64,000 nucleotides of DNA, taken from assembly GCF_026627255.1 (NCBI RefSeq), contig NZ_JAPNLM010000033.1, positions 1 through 64,000 on the forward strand, given 5' to 3'. Below the pieces are notes generated by a model. The model was not told where the DNA came from and did no database searches. It saw only the letters and a program-made list of their open reading frames with translations. Positions 42,232 to 51,390 of this stretch are shown here, piece by piece. The stretch comes from Streptomyces antarcticus (GTDB taxonomy: Bacteria; Actinomycetota; Actinomycetes; Streptomycetales; Streptomycetaceae). The position numbers and the translations under genes were made by a program. Numbering within the stretch: the stretch's first letter is position 1; the number at the start of each line of letters is the position of its first letter.

Positions 42232-43130
42232 TAGACCCGGTCGGCCGCCTGTCGCAGCGCGTCGACCGCGGCCCGGATGGAGGGCCGCCGGCCGGCGTCC
42301 GCGCGCCAGACGGCGTACACGTGGCGGCGGACGCTGTCGGAGACCGGCAGCAGCCGGACCCCGTCCGGCACCGGGCCGCGGCCCAGCCTGGGCGCCACGC
42401 ACACCCCGAGCCCGGCCTCCACGAAGGCCAGCTGGGTGTGGTGTTCCTCGGCGATGTGCGCGATGCGCGGTTCGGTGCCCGTGCCGCGCAGGGTGAACAC
42501 CAGCCACTCGTGGCAGAACTGGCCCTCGTTCCAGGAGATCCAGTCGTCGTCGGCGAACTCCGCGAGGGAGATCTCCGCGCGGTCGGCCAGCCGGTGGCCG
42601 GCCGGCACGGCGATGTCCACGGAGTCGTCGAGCAGGTGGGTCCGGGTGAGTTCCGCGGGCACCGGCATCCGCTTGTTGTGCCAGTCGATGGCCAGCGCCA
42701 TGTCGAGATCCCCGCGCACCACCGCGGCCATGCTCTCCTCCGGCTCCTGTTCGCGCACCAGGGCGCGGAGCTCCGGATGGTCCGCGCGCAGCGCGGACAC
42801 GGCCCGGGGCAGCAGGCCGCGCATGGCGGTCGGGAAGGCGCCGATCCGCAGCTCGCCGACCGCGCAACCGCGCTGGGCCTCGACGTCGGCCTGGGCGAGC
42901 TCGACCTGGGAGATGATCCGGGCCGCGTGGTCGGCGAGGAGCCGTCCGGCGTCGGTGAGCCGGATCCCGCGCCCGTTCCTGGCCAGGAGCGGCTGGCCGA
43001 CCTCGCGCTCCAGCTTGGCCATCTGCTGCGATACGGCCGAGGTGGTGACGTGCAGGCCGCCCGCCGCTCCGCCGACCGAGCCGTGGCGGGCGAGTGCGTC
43101 GAGGGTGCGCAGGCGCTCCAGGTTCAACAT
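42231..43130 (-). CDS. LysR-family transcriptional regulator
   Basis: A 299-aa protein starting at ATG 43130. The HTH covers residues 1-60 (LERLRTLDALARHGSVGGAA, TTSAVSQQMAKLEREVGQPL). The effector-binding domain follows (GELRIGAFPTAMRGLLPRAV ...). Divergent from an EamA exporter across 74 bp; by the usual LysR logic it should regulate that gene and itself. Confidence 0.9.
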   Translation of the reverse strand: MLNLERLRTLDALARHGSVGGAAGGLHVTTSAVSQQMAKLEREVGQPLLARNGRGIRLTDAGRLLADHAARIISQVELAQADVEAQRGCAVGELRIGAFPTAMRGLLPRAVSALRADHPELRALVREQEPEESMAAVVRGDLDMALAIDWHNKRMPVPAELTRTHLLDDSVDIAVPAGHRLADRAEISLAEFADDDWISWNEGQFCHEWLVFTLRGTGTEPRIAHIAEEHHTQLAFVEAGLGVCVAPRLGRGPVPDGVRLLPVSDSVRRHVYAVWRADAGRRPSIRAAVDALRQAADRV

Positions 43131-43204
43131 GTAAGCAATGCTACGACGTCGCCCCGACCAACTCTCGCTTGTCCTACGAAGTTGATACGAGCACAGTAAG
43201 GGCC

Positions 43205-44242
43205 ATGAGCGCACCCGCGGCCCCCCGTCCCACCCCCACGGCACCCTCTCCCGCCCCGGCCACCGCCCCGGGCGCCCGGCCGACCGCCGGTCCCGCCGCC
43301 CCCGCTGCCGGTCCCGCCTCCCACCCGGCCGGGCTGCCGTCCGGCCGCCGTGCCCGCCTCCTCGACTGGCGCGTCCGCTTCGCGGTCCTCTCGGTGGTCT
43401 GGGGCTTCAGCTTCCTCCTGATCAAGGTCGGCACCGAGGCGTACCCCCCGTTCCAGGTGGCCCTGGGCCGGGTGCTGTTCGGCGCGCTCGCGCTGCTCGC
43501 CGTACTGCTGGTGCGCCGCGAGCCGCTCCCCCGGGGCCTGCGCACGTGGGGCCACCTGACGGTGGCGGCGCTGCTGCTCAACACGCTGCCGTTCTCGCTC
43601 TTCGCTTTCGCGGAGCTGAGCATCCCCTCCAGCCTGGCCGGCATCTGCAACGCCACCTCCCCGCTGTGGGGCATGGCGCTGTCGATGGTGGCCCTGTCCG
43701 AGGACCGCCCCACCCGGCGCCGTTTCGCCGGCCTGGGCCTGGGCTTCCTCGGCGTCCTCACCGTCCTCGGCGCCTGGCAGGGCTTCTCGGGGGTCGACGG
43801 CAAGGGGACCGCGCTCGCCCTGCTGGCCTCGTTCTGCTACCCCATCGGCTGGATCTACGTCCGCCGCACGCTGGCCGGCACCCCGGGCTCCCCGGTGGCC
43901 ATGACGGGGGCCCAGCTCCTGGTCTCCACGCTCCAGCTGACCCTGACCAGCGCCGTGTTCACCTCGGCCCCCGCGTCGTTCCCGCTCTGGCCGACCCTGG
44001 CGGTGATCGCGCTGGGGGCCCTGGGCACCGGACTTGCCCTCCAGATGCAGTACGGGCTGGTGACGGAGGTCGGCCCGACGACCGCCCAGATGGTCACCTA
44101 CTTCATCCCCGTGATCGCCACGGCGGCGGGCGTCCTGGTCCTCGGCGAACAGCTGCACTGGAACACCCCGGTCGGCGCCCTGATCGTCCTGGCCGGAGCC
44201 GCACTCACCCAGACCCGCCCCGCCGCCCGCAAGCCGGCCTGA
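43205..44242 (+). CDS. EamA/DMT-family exporter
   Basis: A 345-aa protein from ATG 43205. A Pro/Ala-rich N-terminal tail of about 50 residues precedes ten spans (FAVLSVVWGFSFLLIKVG, ALLLNTLPFSLFAFAEL, MVTYFIPVIATAAGVLVLGE). The second half carries the terminal EamA signature. Target of the divergent LysR regulator by position. Substrate unknown. Confidence 0.87.
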   Translation: MSAPAAPRPTPTAPSPAPATAPGARPTAGPAAPAAGPASHPAGLPSGRRARLLDWRVRFAVLSVVWGFSFLLIKVGTEAYPPFQVALGRVLFGALALLAVLLVRREPLPRGLRTWGHLTVAALLLNTLPFSLFAFAELSIPSSLAGICNATSPLWGMALSMVALSEDRPTRRRFAGLGLGFLGVLTVLGAWQGFSGVDGKGTALALLASFCYPIGWIYVRRTLAGTPGSPVAMTGAQLLVSTLQLTLTSAVFTSAPASFPLWPTLAVIALGALGTGLALQMQYGLVTEVGPTTAQMVTYFIPVIATAAGVLVLGEQLHWNTPVGALIVLAGAALTQTRPAARKPA

Positions 44243-44299
44243 CGGCCCCGTACCGGCCGGGGGAACGTCCCCGCGGGCGGTACGGGCCGCGGCGGCGGG

Positions 44300-45643
44300 T
44301 CACACGTAGCGGACCCCGGCCGCCCCCGGCCGGACCGCCGCCGCCACGGCGTCGGCCAGCGCCGCGACCTCCGCCGGCCGCAGCCGCGACACCGTCAGCC
44401 GCACGCCCGGTCCCGACTCGACGCGGAACCGGGCCCCGGGGGCCACCGCCCAGCCCGTGGCGAGCAGCCGCGTCACCACGCCCGTCTCGTCGGCGACCGG
44501 CACCCACACGTTCATCCCGCTCCGCCCGTGCGCCGCCACCCCGCGCTCGCGCAACGCGGCGACCAGCGCGTTCCGCCGCTCCCCGTACGAGCGCGCCACC
44601 GCCACCCGGTCCACCGCGCCGGAGGACCACAGCTCCACGACCGCGTACTGGAGCAGCCGGCTCACCCACCCGGGGCCCAGCCGCTGCCGCCCACGCACCC
44701 GGTCCAGCGTCACCGCGTCGCCCGTGAGCACCGCGAGCCGCAGGTCGGGCCCGTACGCCTTGGCCGTGGAGCGGACCAGCGCCCAGTGCCGCGTCACCCC
44801 GCCCAGCGGGTGCAGCGGCAGGTCGACGAAGCCGTGCCCGTGGTCGTCGTCGATCACCAGTACCTCGGGGTGGTCCGCCAGCAGTCCCCGCAGCACCGCC
44901 GCCCGCTCCGCGCTCACCGCGGCTCCGGTCGGGTTCTGCGCCCGTGAGGTCACCACCAGCGCCCGGGCCCCGGCCGCCAGGGCCCGCGCCAGCGCGTCCG
45001 TACGGGGGCCCTCGTCGTCCACCGCCACCGGCAGCACGCGCAGTCCGAGCGCCGGGGCCAGGTCCAGCACGCTCCCCCAGCCCGGGTCCTCGACGGCCAC
45101 GGCGTCGCCCGGCCGCAGGTGCGCGGCCAGTACCCGCTCGATGGCGTCGAGGGCGCCCGAGGTGAGCGCGACCGGCCCGTCCGGCACCCCGTCCGCGTCG
45201 AAGCCGGCCCGGGCCAGGCGGGCCAGTTCCGGCGCGACCGGGTCCTGGCCGTAGAGGGCCGGCCGCCGCGCGTACGTCCGGGCGGCCGCGGCCAGCGGTC
45301 CGTCCAGCGGGGGCAGCAACGCCACGTCCGGATTGCCGTCGGTGAGGTCCCGTACGCCTTCGGGCACCTCCGTCCGCAGCGCGTCCCTCGGGGCGCTCGA
45401 CGGCCGGGACCGCACCCGGCTGCCGCGCCGCCCGTCGGTCTCGATGACCCCGCGCTCGCGCAGCGTCCGGTAGGCGGCGGCCACGGTGTTCGGGTTGACC
45501 CCGAGCCGGGCGGCCAGCTCCCGCATCGGTGGCAGCGGCGTTCCGGGCGCGAGCGCGCCCGCGCCCACCCCCGCTTCGACGCTGGCCGCGATATCCGATG
45601 CGCCCCGACCTGTGATTCGATACTCTCCTAGCACAAAGCTCAT
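44300..45643 (-). CDS. MocR/PdxR-type regulator (GntR HTH fused to aminotransferase fold)
   Basis: A 447-aa protein. Residues 10-85 form a winged HTH (PMRELAARLGVNPNTVAAAYRTLRERGVIET, abbreviated). From about 100 there is a fold-type I aminotransferase domain: AQNPTGAAVSAERAA, VLVIDDDHGHGF, and the PLP Lys in RSTAKAYGPDLRLAV. MocR regulators sense PLP or related ligands. The divergent neighbour is a PNPOx-fold gene 28 bp away, so a link to vitamin B6 or flavin chemistry is likely. Confidence 0.9.
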   Translation of the reverse strand: MSFVLGEYRITGRGASDIAASVEAGVGAGALAPGTPLPPMRELAARLGVNPNTVAAAYRTLRERGVIETDGRRGSRVRSRPSSAPRDALRTEVPEGVRDLTDGNPDVALLPPLDGPLAAAARTYARRPALYGQDPVAPELARLARAGFDADGVPDGPVALTSGALDAIERVLAAHLRPGDAVAVEDPGWGSVLDLAPALGLRVLPVAVDDEGPRTDALARALAAGARALVVTSRAQNPTGAAVSAERAAVLRGLLADHPEVLVIDDDHGHGFVDLPLHPLGGVTRHWALVRSTAKAYGPDLRLAVLTGDAVTLDRVRGRQRLGPGWVSRLLQYAVVELWSSGAVDRVAVARSYGERRNALVAALRERGVAAHGRSGMNVWVPVADETGVVTRLLATGWAVAPGARFRVESGPGVRLTVSRLRPAEVAALADAVAAAVRPGAAGVRYV

Positions 45644-45645
45644 TA

Positions 45646-45657
45646 TGCACTAATGCA
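45646..45657. promoter_or_regulatory. Candidate MocR operator
   Basis: TGCA-CTAA-TGCA lies 2 bp from the MocR start and 14 bp before the divergent GTG. It is a dyad in a locally AT-rich spot, as expected for autoregulation and control of the neighbour. Confidence 0.6.
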
Positions 45658-45671
45658 ATGGAGATCGCACG

Positions 45672-46400
45672 GTGACCACCACATCGACCTCGACGACGGA
45701 GACCATGGAGACGACGGAGACGACGGAGACGACCGGCTCCGCGCCCGCCGGGGCCTACGAGCCCACCGACCGCACGGTCCCCACCCGGTCCCGCGAACGC
45801 GCGCACTACGACCGCGAGACGGTCCACTCGATCCTCGACCAGGCCTACGTCTGCCACCTCGGCTTCGTCCGCGACGGCGCGCCCGTGGTGCTGCCCACGC
45901 TCTTCGCCCGCGTCGGCGAGTCCCTCTACATCCACGGTTCGACCGGCTCGCGCCCGCTGCTCGCCGCCGGCCGCAGCGACCCCGGCCTGCCCGTGTGCGT
46001 CACCGTGACCCACCTCGACGGCCTGGTGCTGGCCCGGTCGGCGTTCCATCACTCGCTCAACTACCGCTCCGTACTGGTCCACGGCACCGCCCACCAGGTC
46101 ACGGACGAGGCGGAGTGCCGGCTGGCGCTGGACGCCCTCGTCGACCACGTCGTCCCCGGCCGCTCCGCCGACTCCCGGCCGGCGAACGCCCGGGAGCTCG
46201 CGGCCACCGCGGTGATCCGCCTGGACCTGACGGAGGTGTCCGCGAAGATCCGCACCGGCGGCCCGAACGACGACGCCGAGGACCTCGCCCTCCCGTACTG
46301 GGCGGGCGTGGTCCCCGTCGCACCGGTGTACGGGACGCCGGAGCCCGCCGCGGACCTGGCCCCCGGCACCGCCCTGCCGGGCTACCTCGCCGCGCGCTGA
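45672..46400 (+). CDS. Pyridoxamine 5'-phosphate oxidase-family protein
   Basis: A 242-aa protein from GTG 45672 with GGAGATC upstream. The N-terminus is a Thr/Glu repeat (ETMETTETTETTG). The PNPOx-like barrel follows: VHSILDQAYVCHLGFV, LYIHGSTGSRPLLAAG, PVCVTVTHLDGLVLARSAFHHSLNYRSV (abbreviated). The family binds flavin or haem-like ligands. The adjacent MocR regulator suggests a vitamin B6 connection. The 3' end overlaps the convergent DMT gene by 19 bp. Confidence 0.85.
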   Translation: MTTTSTSTTETMETTETTETTGSAPAGAYEPTDRTVPTRSRERAHYDRETVHSILDQAYVCHLGFVRDGAPVVLPTLFARVGESLYIHGSTGSRPLLAAGRSDPGLPVCVTVTHLDGLVLARSAFHHSLNYRSVLVHGTAHQVTDEAECRLALDALVDHVVPGRSADSRPANARELAATAVIRLDLTEVSAKIRTGGPNDDAEDLALPYWAGVVPVAPVYGTPEPAADLAPGTALPGYLAAR

Positions 46401-47416
46401 GGACCGCGCCGCGGCGCGCCGGGCCGGTGTTCCGGAGCACCGCCCGGACCGCCGGCCGGCCCCGCACCCCCGTTCGGCCCCGGACCGCCGGCCGGACTGA
46501 CCGCCGGCCGGCGGGACTCCGCCCCGATCAGCGCCCCGACGGCCGTCAGCAGCAGTACGGTGCCCAGCACCACGGCGCCGGTCAGCCGCTCCCCGAGCAC
46601 CAGGACGGCGATCACCGCCGCGCTGACCGGCTCGATCAGCATGATCACGGAGACGGTCGCCGCCCGTACGGCGGCGGCCCCGGTGAAGTAGAGCGCGTAC
46701 GCCAGCGCCGTCGGCACGACGGCCACGTACACCAGCAGCCACAGCACCCGACCGAGTTCGGCGGTGTGCGGCAGCAGCCCCTCCAGCGCGGCGAGCGGGA
46801 GCAGGCACACCGTGCCCACCCCAACCGACCAGGCGGTGGTGACCAGCGGATCGCCGCCCGCCCCGCGCTGCCCGAGCCACCGGGCCCGCAGGGTCATGGC
46901 CGCGTACCCGGCGGCGGACAGCAGGGCCCAGCCGACGCCGAGCGGCCGCACCTCGCCGCCCCCGCTGCCCAGGACCAGCACGGCCAGCCCGGCCATCGCC
47001 CCGACGACGGCGGCGCTCCCGCCGCGGCCGAGCCGCTCGGCCATCCAGTAGCGGGCGCCGAGCGCGATGAGCACCGGCCCGGCCCCGAGGGTGACCACCG
47101 TGCCGACGGCGAGACCGGTCTCGCGGACGGCGGCGAAGTAGGCGGCCTGGAAGAGCGTGAACAGCAGCCCGGTCGAGATCAGCGAGGGCACCGAGGGCCG
47201 CGGCCGCCGGGCGCCGGAGCGCGGCCGGCGCCGTACGGCGAGGACGGCCAGCAGCACGGCGAGCCCGCCCGCGCAGCGCCAGAAGGACAGCGAGAGCGGG
47301 CCGAGGTCACTGGCGAGGAAGAGGAGGGAGGCGGCCGCTCCGGCGGTGCCCCAGGCGGCTCCGGCGAGAACGAGGTACAGCAGACTGCGCCCGGTGGCGG
47401 GCGAATGGTTCGACAC
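46382..47416 (-). CDS. DMT-family (EamA) transporter
   Basis: A 344-aa protein from GTG 47416 after CGGAGACC. Ten spans (LYLVLAGAAWGTAGAAASLLF, GLLFTLFQAAYFAAVRETGL, ATVSVIMLIEPVSAAVIAVLVLGE, abbreviated) and a Gly/Pro-rich C-terminal tail. Probably an exporter. A second DMT gene lies upstream on the same strand, 166 bp away. Confidence 0.86.
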   Translation of the reverse strand: MSNHSPATGRSLLYLVLAGAAWGTAGAAASLLFLASDLGPLSLSFWRCAGGLAVLLAVLAVRRRPRSGARRPRPSVPSLISTGLLFTLFQAAYFAAVRETGLAVGTVVTLGAGPVLIALGARYWMAERLGRGGSAAVVGAMAGLAVLVLGSGGGEVRPLGVGWALLSAAGYAAMTLRARWLGQRGAGGDPLVTTAWSVGVGTVCLLPLAALEGLLPHTAELGRVLWLLVYVAVVPTALAYALYFTGAAAVRAATVSVIMLIEPVSAAVIAVLVLGERLTGAVVLGTVLLLTAVGALIGAESRRPAVSPAGGPGPNGGAGPAGGPGGAPEHRPGAPRRGPQRAAR

Positions 47417-47581
47417 GTGTGGTCTCCGCGCATGCGTGAAGGATGAGAGGGGAAAGGTCATCGCTTCGCGGGCAGCGCGCACCCGCCCGGGAACACCCGG
47501 GCCGGGGCTGTCGTACGTGGAGGTGCCGCCCGCGCCTAAGCGGCGGGAGGCGGAAGCACGGTCGTGGGCATGGTCCGCACC

Positions 47582-48538
47582 CTATGCCTTGGTGGTCTCG
47601 CGGTCCAGCACCGCCGGGTCGACCGCCGCGGGCGGGGTGGGCCGGGAGGACTGCGCGATGAAGGCACCGCCGAGCACCAGGGCCCCACCGGCGATCTGCC
47701 AGGTCGAGAGGTACTCGCCGAGCAGGATCCAGGCCAGCACGGTCGCGATCACCGCCTCCAGGCAGGCCACGACGCCCGCGACCTGCGGGGAGAGCCGGCG
47801 CACCGACACGACGCCGGTCAGGTAGGCCAGTACGGTCGCGATGAGCACCACCCAGCCCAGCAGGAGCCCCGCCGGGAGCATGGTCCCGTTCAGGGAGGCG
47901 TCCGCGGCCAGCACCCCCCAGTCCATCTCCCAGGGCCGGGAGATCAACGTCATCACCAGGGTGCCGATGAGCATCCCGTACGCGATCACGCCCAGCGGGT
48001 CGGGGACGTCGTCCCCGTCGGCGCCCTGGTCGGCGAACACGAAGTAGAAGGCCTGGCAGCAGGCCGCGGCGAGGCCGAGCAGCACCCCGAGGGGGTCAAG
48101 GCTCAGTCCGGCCCAGATCTCGACCACACAGGCCAGGCCCGCGACGGCCACGGCGGCGCCGAGGGCGGCCGCCCGCGTGACGGGTTTGCGCTGCACGAAG
48201 CGGATCCAGCCGAGCAGCAGCGCCGGGCCCAGGTACTCCAGCAGCAGGGCCACGCCCACCGGGATGCGCGACAGGGAGGCGAAGTAGAAGGCCTGCACGC
48301 CCGCGACGCCGATCAGCCCGAAGCCCGCGAGCAGCGCGGGCTTGCGGCGCAGCAGATCGCGGTGGCGCCAGGCGAGCGGCGACAGGACGAGCGCCGCCCC
48401 GGCCACCCTGAGCCAGACCACGTGGAGCGGGTCCAGACCCGCCTCGATCAGCGGCTTCGCCGCCACTCCGGAACCACCGAACGCGAACGCCGAGACGAGG
48501 GCGAGGCCCAGTCCGGCGTGTCTCCCTGACGCTTGCAT
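47582..48538 (-). CDS. EamA/RhaT-family transporter
   Basis: A 318-aa protein with ten spans: LGLALVSAFAFGGSGVAAKPL at the start, VALLLEYLGPALLLGWIRF, and a C-terminal half ending LEAVIATVLAWILLGEYLSTW. Family exporters move amino acids, purine derivatives or drugs. Substrate unknown. Confidence 0.88.
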   Translation of the reverse strand: MQASGRHAGLGLALVSAFAFGGSGVAAKPLIEAGLDPLHVVWLRVAGAALVLSPLAWRHRDLLRRKPALLAGFGLIGVAGVQAFYFASLSRIPVGVALLLEYLGPALLLGWIRFVQRKPVTRAAALGAAVAVAGLACVVEIWAGLSLDPLGVLLGLAAACCQAFYFVFADQGADGDDVPDPLGVIAYGMLIGTLVMTLISRPWEMDWGVLAADASLNGTMLPAGLLLGWVVLIATVLAYLTGVVSVRRLSPQVAGVVACLEAVIATVLAWILLGEYLSTWQIAGGALVLGGAFIAQSSRPTPPAAVDPAVLDRETTKA

Positions 48539-48711
48539 CGGGCCATCATGGCAGGGCCCGTCAGTACCGTCACGGACGTGACGCCTGTTGAGACGGGACC
48601 GGCGGCCCGGCCGGCCGGCAACCGCAGTATCTGACAGGTCGTCAGTATTGAATGTTCCGGTCGCCGGGGCTACCTTCCGCCGGACGTAGCCCGACGAGAA
48701 GGGGTGGTCGC

Positions 48712-49140
48712 ATGGCCGAAGTCACCGCGGAATCACGCATCGAGGCGCCCGCCGCGAAGCTCTGGTCGCAGCTGACGGACTGGGACGCGTACGGCCAGTG
48801 GAGCATGACCCACACCAATTTCCCGAAGGGCGGCCCGGAGACCCTCGCGCTCGGCTCCACCTTCGCCGAGAACATGAAGATGATGGGCTTCCCGGCCGAG
48901 GTCGTCTGGACCGTATCGGAGCTGGAGGACGAGCGCCTCTTCGCGATCACCGGCAAGGGACCGATGGGCGTCGCCGTCCTGACCCGGTACACCCTGATCC
49001 CGGACGGCGGGGCCACCACCGTTCGCATCGACGGGGAGTTCACGGGGGCCGCCGTGTCCCTGATGGCCGGCAAGCTCAAGGACTCGGCCACCGCCGCGCT
49101 GAACGAATCGCTGCGCAAGCTCGCCGGCCTGGTCGCCTGA
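48712..49140 (+). CDS. SRPBCC-family (START-like) protein
   Basis: A 142-aa protein from ATG 48712 after GAGAAGGGGTGG. A single helix-grip domain: RIEAPAAKLWSQLTDWDAYGQW, FAITGKGPMGVAVLTRYTL, and a long C-terminal helix (LKDSATAALNESLRKLAGL). Binds a hydrophobic ligand, or acts as a polyketide cyclase-like protein. Function unknown. Confidence 0.86.
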   Translation: MAEVTAESRIEAPAAKLWSQLTDWDAYGQWSMTHTNFPKGGPETLALGSTFAENMKMMGFPAEVVWTVSELEDERLFAITGKGPMGVAVLTRYTLIPDGGATTVRIDGEFTGAAVSLMAGKLKDSATAALNESLRKLAGLVA

Positions 49141-49165
49141 CCCCCTCCGGACCCGCCCGCGGATA

Positions 49166-49207
49166 CGGCGGAGCACCCCGCGAGAGGACTCGCGGGGCGC
49201 TCCGCCG
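49166..49207. terminator. Bidirectional terminator hairpin
   Basis: CGGCGGAGCACCCCGCGAG (49166-49184) pairs with CTCGCGGGGCGCTCCGCCG (49189-49207) with one mismatch and an AGGA loop, between convergent stops at 49140 and 49261. Confidence 0.9.
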
Positions 49208-49260
49208 CGCGTGCGGCGCGTATGGCACGTACGGCACGGCTCCGTGCGGGAGCCGGCCGG

Positions 49261-49884
49261 TCAGTGCTCGTCGGCCAGGATCAGGTAGAGCTTCTTGCGG
49301 GCGTCGTTGACAACCGCGACGGCCTTCTCGCGCTGCTCGGGCGAGCCGGTCTTGAAGACCTGCCCGAAGGCTTCCATCAGGCCGACACCGGCCGTCCGGA
49401 CCTCCTGCATCGCCTCGAAGTCGAAGCCGCGCCCGGCATCCGCCCAAGGGGCGTCCGGTCCCGACTCGGCCTCGGTGCGGCCCGCGTCGGTGAGCGTGAA
49501 CAGCTTCTTGCCGCCCTCGCTCTCCGCCGTGATGAGGCCCTCGTCCTCCAGCAGCTGCAAGGTCGGGTACACCGACCCCGGGCTGGGCTTCCAGGCCCCG
49601 CCGCTGCGCTCGCCGATCTCCTGGATCATCTCGTAGCCGTGCATCGGCCGGTCGGCGAGCAACGCCAGGATCGAGGCGCGCACGTCACCGCGCCGGGCCC
49701 GGCCCCGCGGTCCGCCGCGTCCGCCGCCCCGGCCCCCGAAGGGCCCGCCGGCGAAGGGCGGCCCGAACGGTCCGAAGGCGGCGCGGTGCCCCTGGAACTC
49801 CTCCCGACGATCGGGCCCGCAGTGGCCGTGGCCCCGTCCGTGCTCATGTCCGTGGTCGTGTCCGTGCTGTCCGTGTGAACGCAT
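49261..49884 (-). CDS. PadR-family regulator with His-rich N-terminus
   Basis: A 207-aa protein from ATG 49884 with RBS GAGGAGCG. Residues 4-24 are His/Gly-rich (HGQHGHDHGHEHGRGHGHC), a probable metal-binding tail, followed by a Gly/Arg/Phe-rich linker. The PadR winged helix spans about 66-145 (VRASILALLADRPMHGYEMI, SPGSVYPTLQLLEDEGLI), then a C-terminal dimerisation helix. PadR proteins are repressors. The His tail suggests metal binding or sensing, which is an inference. The intergenic region upstream contains clear dyads. Confidence 0.9.
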   Translation of the reverse strand: MRSHGQHGHDHGHEHGRGHGHCGPDRREEFQGHRAAFGPFGPPFAGGPFGGRGGGRGGPRGRARRGDVRASILALLADRPMHGYEMIQEIGERSGGAWKPSPGSVYPTLQLLEDEGLITAESEGGKKLFTLTDAGRTEAESGPDAPWADAGRGFDFEAMQEVRTAGVGLMEAFGQVFKTGSPEQREKAVAVVNDARKKLYLILADEH

Positions 49885-49965
49885 GACTGCGCTCCTCTCG
49901 TCACTGTGCCCTGTCGTCATCGACTGTCGGATGACTCGATGATTCGACGCTTCGATGACTCCACT

Positions 49966-50001
49966 ATCGTTGACCGATCGCGATGCGTCAACGATATATC
50001 G
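49966..50001. promoter_or_regulatory. Candidate PadR operator
   Basis: ATCGTTGAC (49966-49974) and GTCAACGAT (49987-49995) are perfect inverted half-sites with a 12-bp spacer. CGATATATCG (49992-50001) overlaps the right half. All lie 80-120 bp upstream of the PadR start. Confidence 0.6.
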
Positions 50002-50100
50002 GAAACTGTCTGACCGAACAGCTTCGGCCCGCGAGATCGCCGGCCGGACCGCGACAGAAACTCCGAGGCTCCGGGCTCAACGGGCTTCTACGATCAGCGG

Positions 50101-51147
50101 ATGACCGATCACCCCCGCCACCCCGCCAAGCCCCGCCCCGGAGACCGCGTCGCCGTGCTGTCCCCCTCGTCCGGCCTGCCCGGGATCTTCCCCCTGCCGT
50201 ACGAACTGGGGCTGCGCAGGCTCCGAGAGGACTTCGGACTGGAAGCGGTCGAGTACCCGACGACCCGGAAGATGGGCGCGACCCCCGAGGAGCGGGCCGC
50301 CGACCTCCACGCGGCGTTCGCGGACCCCGGCATCAGGGCGGTGATCGCCAGCATCGGGGGTGACGACCAGATCACCGTGCTCCCGCACCTCGACCCTGAT
50401 CTGCTGCGCGCCCACCCCAAGCCGTTCTTCGGCTACAGCGACAACACCAACCTGCTGCTGTTCCTGCGGAACCTGGGCATCGTCGGGTACCACGGCGGAT
50501 CGGTGATGGTCGAGCTCGGGCGGCCCGGTGCGATGCACCCGGCGACCGCGGCCTCCCTGAGGGCCGCACTGTTCACCTCGGGCGAGTACGAACTCACCCC
50601 CTCGGACGCCTACGGCGACGTCAACGCCCCCTGGGAGGACCCGCGCACCCTCACCTCCGAACCGGCCATGGAACCCTCCGACGGCTGGTCCTGGCACCAC
50701 GCCGACCGCGTGGTCGAAGGGAACGGCTGGGGCGGCAACCTGGAGGTCCTCTCCTGGCTGCTGATGGCCGACCGCCTGGTTCAGCCCCCCGGCGCCTACA
50801 CCGGCGACGTGCTCTTCCTGGAAACCTCCGAGGACATGCCGCGTGCCGAAGAGGTCTACCGGATCCTTCGCTCCGTGGGAGAGCGCGGGCTGCTGCGACA
50901 GTTCCCCGCGCTGCTCATGGGCCGCGCCAAGAGCTGGTCGTTCGAGAACCGGTTCGACGCCCGGGCCAAGGCGGACTTCCGCCGACTCCAGCGGGAGGCC
51001 GTCCTGCGGGCCCTCGAGCAGTACGCCCCCGACACCATGGCGGTGTTCGACGTCGACCTCGGACACACCGACCCGCAGCTCGTGATCCCCATCGGCGGAC
51101 GCATCCGGGTGGACGGGCCGGCCCGCCGGATCCTCGTCACCTACTGA
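50101..51147 (+). CDS. S66-family peptidase (MccF-like)
   Basis: A 348-aa protein. Ser113 in GYSDNTNLLL is the nucleophile; Gly-rich VIASIGGDDQ precedes it; a Glu lies in GDVLFLETSED; and the His is in DVDLGHTDPQLVIP. Layout matches MccF-type Ser-Glu-His carboxypeptidases, which cleave peptide-nucleotide antibiotics such as microcin C, rather than LD-carboxypeptidases of murein recycling. Cytoplasmic, with no signal peptide. The resistance role is inferred. Confidence 0.87.
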   Translation: MTDHPRHPAKPRPGDRVAVLSPSSGLPGIFPLPYELGLRRLREDFGLEAVEYPTTRKMGATPEERAADLHAAFADPGIRAVIASIGGDDQITVLPHLDPDLLRAHPKPFFGYSDNTNLLLFLRNLGIVGYHGGSVMVELGRPGAMHPATAASLRAALFTSGEYELTPSDAYGDVNAPWEDPRTLTSEPAMEPSDGWSWHHADRVVEGNGWGGNLEVLSWLLMADRLVQPPGAYTGDVLFLETSEDMPRAEEVYRILRSVGERGLLRQFPALLMGRAKSWSFENRFDARAKADFRRLQREAVLRALEQYAPDTMAVFDVDLGHTDPQLVIPIGGRIRVDGPARRILVTY

Positions 51148-51390
51148 GGCGACGGCCGGACGGGCCGACGGGCCGACCCCCGCCGGAGAGCGCCCGCCGG
51201 AGTCCTCGCGCGGCGAGCGCACCACCCCGTACACGGGTTCCGCCTGACCGTCGGACAGCCGTCGCGCCTCCCACAGCGGCCCGCGGCGTCCACCGGACGG
51301 AGGCTGCTGCTGGAATCGGCCGAGACGGGACGGCCAGGCACACCGGATTGGCCTTTGTCCGCCGCCGCGACGGAGCCCTACCGTCGGACC

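Noticed and set aside
13966..48538. Four EamA/DMT exporters as a local amplification
   Set aside because: Their sequences and lengths differ clearly, and they sit in separate contexts. The family is simply abundant.
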